From contig DASVBS010000079.1 in assembly GCA_036375715.1 (NCBI GenBank), positions 62,001 to 126,000 of the forward strand: a stretch of DNA of 64,000 bases. The letters run 5' to 3'. The notes under the pieces were generated by a model, which searched no databases, was not told the origin of the DNA, and was given only the letters and a program-made list of their open reading frames with translations. The stretch's first letter is position 1, and every line of letters begins with the position of its first letter. The translations under genes were made by a program, and so were the position numbers. Positions 62,407-64,000 of the stretch are shown here, piece by piece. This DNA comes from Longimicrobiaceae bacterium (lineage in GTDB: Bacteria; Gemmatimonadota; Gemmatimonadetes; Longimicrobiales; Longimicrobiaceae).

Positions 62407-62961
62407 TCAGTTGCGCAGTGTGCGCGCGCGGCGGGGTCGCTGTTCGAATCCCTCGAAGGCGGCACGAAACCAGGGGGTGAACGAGTCAGGCGAGGAACGT
62501 AGCTCCGCACGGATCTGGTGGGGTGTGACCCAGCGCCACTCGCTCACCTCCGCCGGGTCCGGATCGGGATCCTGATCGATCTCGCCCACGAAGACGTGGT
62601 CGATCTCGTGTTCGATCAATCCGCCCTCCATCTCGGCCCGATAGGTGAAGACGAACACCGGCTCGAGCTCGGCATCGACGCGGAGCTCCTCACGCAGGCG
62701 GCGGCCGGCGGCGGCGAGCGTCGCCTCTCCCGGCCGCGGGTGTCCGCAGCAGCTGTTCGACCAGAGACCTCCTCCGTGGTACTTCCCCTCGGCTCGGCGC
62801 TGCAGCAGGATCTCGCCTCGCGGGTTCACTGCGAAGACCGAGAAGGCGCGATGCAGCGCGCCCTCTCGGTGCGCCTCCATCTTGCCGGCGGCACCGATCG
62901 GTTGGTCCGCTGCATCCACCAGGATGACCTGCTCCTCCCTTTCGTTCATCTTCGCCGTCAT
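62407..62961 (-). CDS. idi: Isopentenyl-diphosphate delta-isomerase, type 1
   Basis: A 184-residue Nudix-fold isomerase interconverting IPP and DMAPP, feeding isoprenoid and quinone synthesis. The active-site Cys is in SNSCCGHP and the Glu in TYRAEMEGGLIEHEIDHVF; LLQRRAEGKYHGGGLW is the substrate loop. The start is ambiguous: ATGs at 62961 and 62949 both lack a strong ribosome site, and an upstream frame is open to 63024. It heads the idi-HtrA-M13 run. Confidence 0.93.
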   Translation of the reverse strand: MTAKMNEREEQVILVDAADQPIGAAGKMEAHREGALHRAFSVFAVNPRGEILLQRRAEGKYHGGGLWSNSCCGHPRPGEATLAAAGRRLREELRVDAELEPVFVFTYRAEMEGGLIEHEIDHVFVGEIDQDPDPDPAEVSEWRWVTPHQIRAELRSSPDSFTPWFRAAFEGFEQRPRRARTLRN

Positions 62962-63033
62962 CGGGTTGCTCGCCAGGATCCTCAGACCCATGTGTACCAT
63001 CAGGCCAAGACGAAGGTGCCGCACGCGCCCGAC

Positions 63034-63062
63034 TTGCGCTTCGGTGTTTATTCGGGTATCTT
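63034..63062 (+). promoter_or_regulatory. Probable leaderless promoter of the radical SAM gene
   Basis: TTGCGC (63034-63039) and TATCTT (63057-63062) are 17 bases apart. The A of the ATG at 63069 is 7 bases after the -10, the expected +1, so the mRNA would begin at the start codon. Confidence 0.55.
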
Positions 63063-63068
63063 CAGCGC

Positions 63069-64000
63069 ATGCAGTACCTCCCGATTCATGGGCGCGGGGC
63101 GAGCTTCAATCCTCCCAATCGCTTCGAGCGGCTCTCGTACGAGCCGGATCCGGAGTGGCAAGATCCGGATGAGCCCGATCCGTGGCGGACTACGCAGTAT
63201 TTCCGCGATGCCGCCCGCACCGTTCTCACGCGGAACAACAGCCCCGACGTTCCCTTCGATGTGGGGTTGAATCCCTACCGTGGGTGCAGTCACGGCTGCG
63301 CGTACTGCTTTGCCCGACCGAACCATGAGTATCTCGGCCTCTCCGCCGGTCTGGACTTCGAGTCGAAGATCTTCGTCAAGCTGGAAGCTCCCGAGCTGCT
63401 GAGGGCGGAGCTCTCTTCGCCGCGCTGGAATCCGGAGCCGATCATCATGAGCGGGGTGACCGACCCGTACCAGCCGGCGGAGCGGCGCTTCCGTATTACC
63501 CGCGGGTGTCTCGAGGTGCTGGCGGAGTTTCGTAATCCGATCGCGATCATCACCAAGAACCACCTGGTGACCCGCGACGTCGACCTGCTAGCGGAACTCG
63601 CGTCTCACCAGGCCGCGATCGTCAACATCTCTATCACCAGTCTGGACCCCAAGCTCCAGCGGGTCATGGAGCCGCGTACATCCATTCCCAAGCGGCGGCT
63701 GGCCGCAGTGGAAACGCTCTCCAGGGCGGGAGTCCCGGTGAACGTGATGGTGGCTCCGGTCATTCCCGGGCTCAACGACCATGAGGTTCCCTCGATTCTC
63801 TCCGCCGCGGCGGCGGCCGGTGCCCGCTCTGCGGGGTTCATCCCTCTGCGCTTGCCAGGCGCCGTTGCCGAGATCTTCCAGCGCTGGCTCTCGGATCACT
63901 TTCCCGAGCGCAAGGAGCGGGTGCTCAACCGGATCCGGGAGATCAGAGGGGGGCGGCTGAACGACCCACGCTTCGGATCGCGCATGCGAGGATCCGGACC
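63069..64000 (+). CDS. Radical SAM protein of the PA0069/Rv2578c type, 3' end missing
   Basis: The first 310 codons of a radical SAM enzyme. The 4Fe-4S motif CSHGCAYC (Cys73, Cys77, Cys80) lies in DVGLNPYRGCSHGCAYCFARP. SGVTDPYQPAERRFRITRGCLEVL and NISITSLDPKLQRVMEPRTSIPKRRLAAV are typical of the spore-photoproduct-lyase-like PA0069 group. The substrate is unknown. There is no ribosome site before the ATG, which matches the leaderless promoter. The frame runs to the end of the window, and the C terminus is not seen. It is divergent from idi. Confidence 0.9.
   Translation, partial: MQYLPIHGRGASFNPPNRFERLSYEPDPEWQDPDEPDPWRTTQYFRDAARTVLTRNNSPDVPFDVGLNPYRGCSHGCAYCFARPNHEYLGLSAGLDFESKIFVKLEAPELLRAELSSPRWNPEPIIMSGVTDPYQPAERRFRITRGCLEVLAEFRNPIAIITKNHLVTRDVDLLAELASHQAAIVNISITSLDPKLQRVMEPRTSIPKRRLAAVETLSRAGVPVNVMVAPVIPGLNDHEVPSILSAAAAAGARSAGFIPLRLPGAVAEIFQRWLSDHFPERKERVLNRIREIRGGRLNDPRFGSRMRGSG

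Noticed and set aside
1-64000. Integrated mobile element or prophage
   Set aside because: No transposase, integrase, phage structural gene or clear flanking repeats were found, and coding style is uniform across the window.

Overview
The window is a high-GC chromosomal segment, densely coded on both strands, from a Gram-negative bacterium with SusC/SusD outer-membrane glycan import, many lipoproteins and mostly Shine-Dalgarno-led genes. The gene mix fits Gemmatimonadota best: SusC/D without other Bacteroidota hallmarks, an RDD-SpoIIM fusion next to MoxR/DUF58/DUF4350/DUF4129, M13 peptidase, BlaI with an M56 peptidase, and GTGACAAG-type intergenic repeats. A deep high-GC Bacteroidota/Rhodothermota lineage cannot be excluded from sequence alone. 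No insertion sequence, integrase, phage gene, CRISPR array, rRNA or canonical tRNA was seen.

Layout. 1-17594 is a polysaccharide utilisation locus with two divergent arms. The left arm (minus) reads LacI regulator, GH43, sulfatase, GH2, sulfatase, SusC (cut by the window edge). The right arm (plus) reads SusC, SusD, GH43, multidomain GH43. The LacI-SusC gap carries a palindrome on the presumed LacI promoter. 17706-19918 encodes a B3-type metallo-beta-lactamase followed by a serine beta-lactamase-fold hydrolase. 20010-26994 holds an RDD-SpoIIM fusion converging on a DUF4129/DUF4350/MoxR/DUF58 operon, plus a further membrane protein. 27068-32168 has pgm-osmC divergent from a second GH2, closed by a very strong hairpin terminator. 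32323-35608 has an orphan protein and a hybrid histidine kinase.

36405-42854 is the most unusual region: a TolC-like protein, a BlaI-type repressor and an M56 (BlaR1-like) membrane metallopeptidase form a tight operon. The M56 protein lacks a penicillin-binding sensor and instead carries three repeats of a beta-sandwich-like, possibly carbohydrate-binding, domain. An FtsH-type protease follows. 42901-45644 has two DinB-like proteins around an arginase-fold protein and a tRNA-like sequence. 45705-53267 mixes stress and RNA-repair genes (RtcB, tandem Usp, Hsp20, archease) with lipid, NAD and hydrolase genes. 53581-57493 has a CBS protein, an Ig-like/M30-like secreted protease and an RluA synthase. 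57484-62961 is a minus-strand run (idi, HtrA-like, M13 peptidase, NAPE-PLD-like hydrolase, zinc ribbon), and the window ends in a radical SAM gene with a probable leaderless promoter.

How the genes work together. The first third is a sulfated-glycan acquisition unit: SusC/D import, sulfatases desulfate, GH43/GH2 trim side chains, LacI senses a product. The second GH2 plus pgm may feed released hexose into central metabolism. The BlaI/M56 operon could be a surface-sensing switch with a carbohydrate or envelope-glycan input. All functions are inferred from sequence features read by eye; no database search was run.
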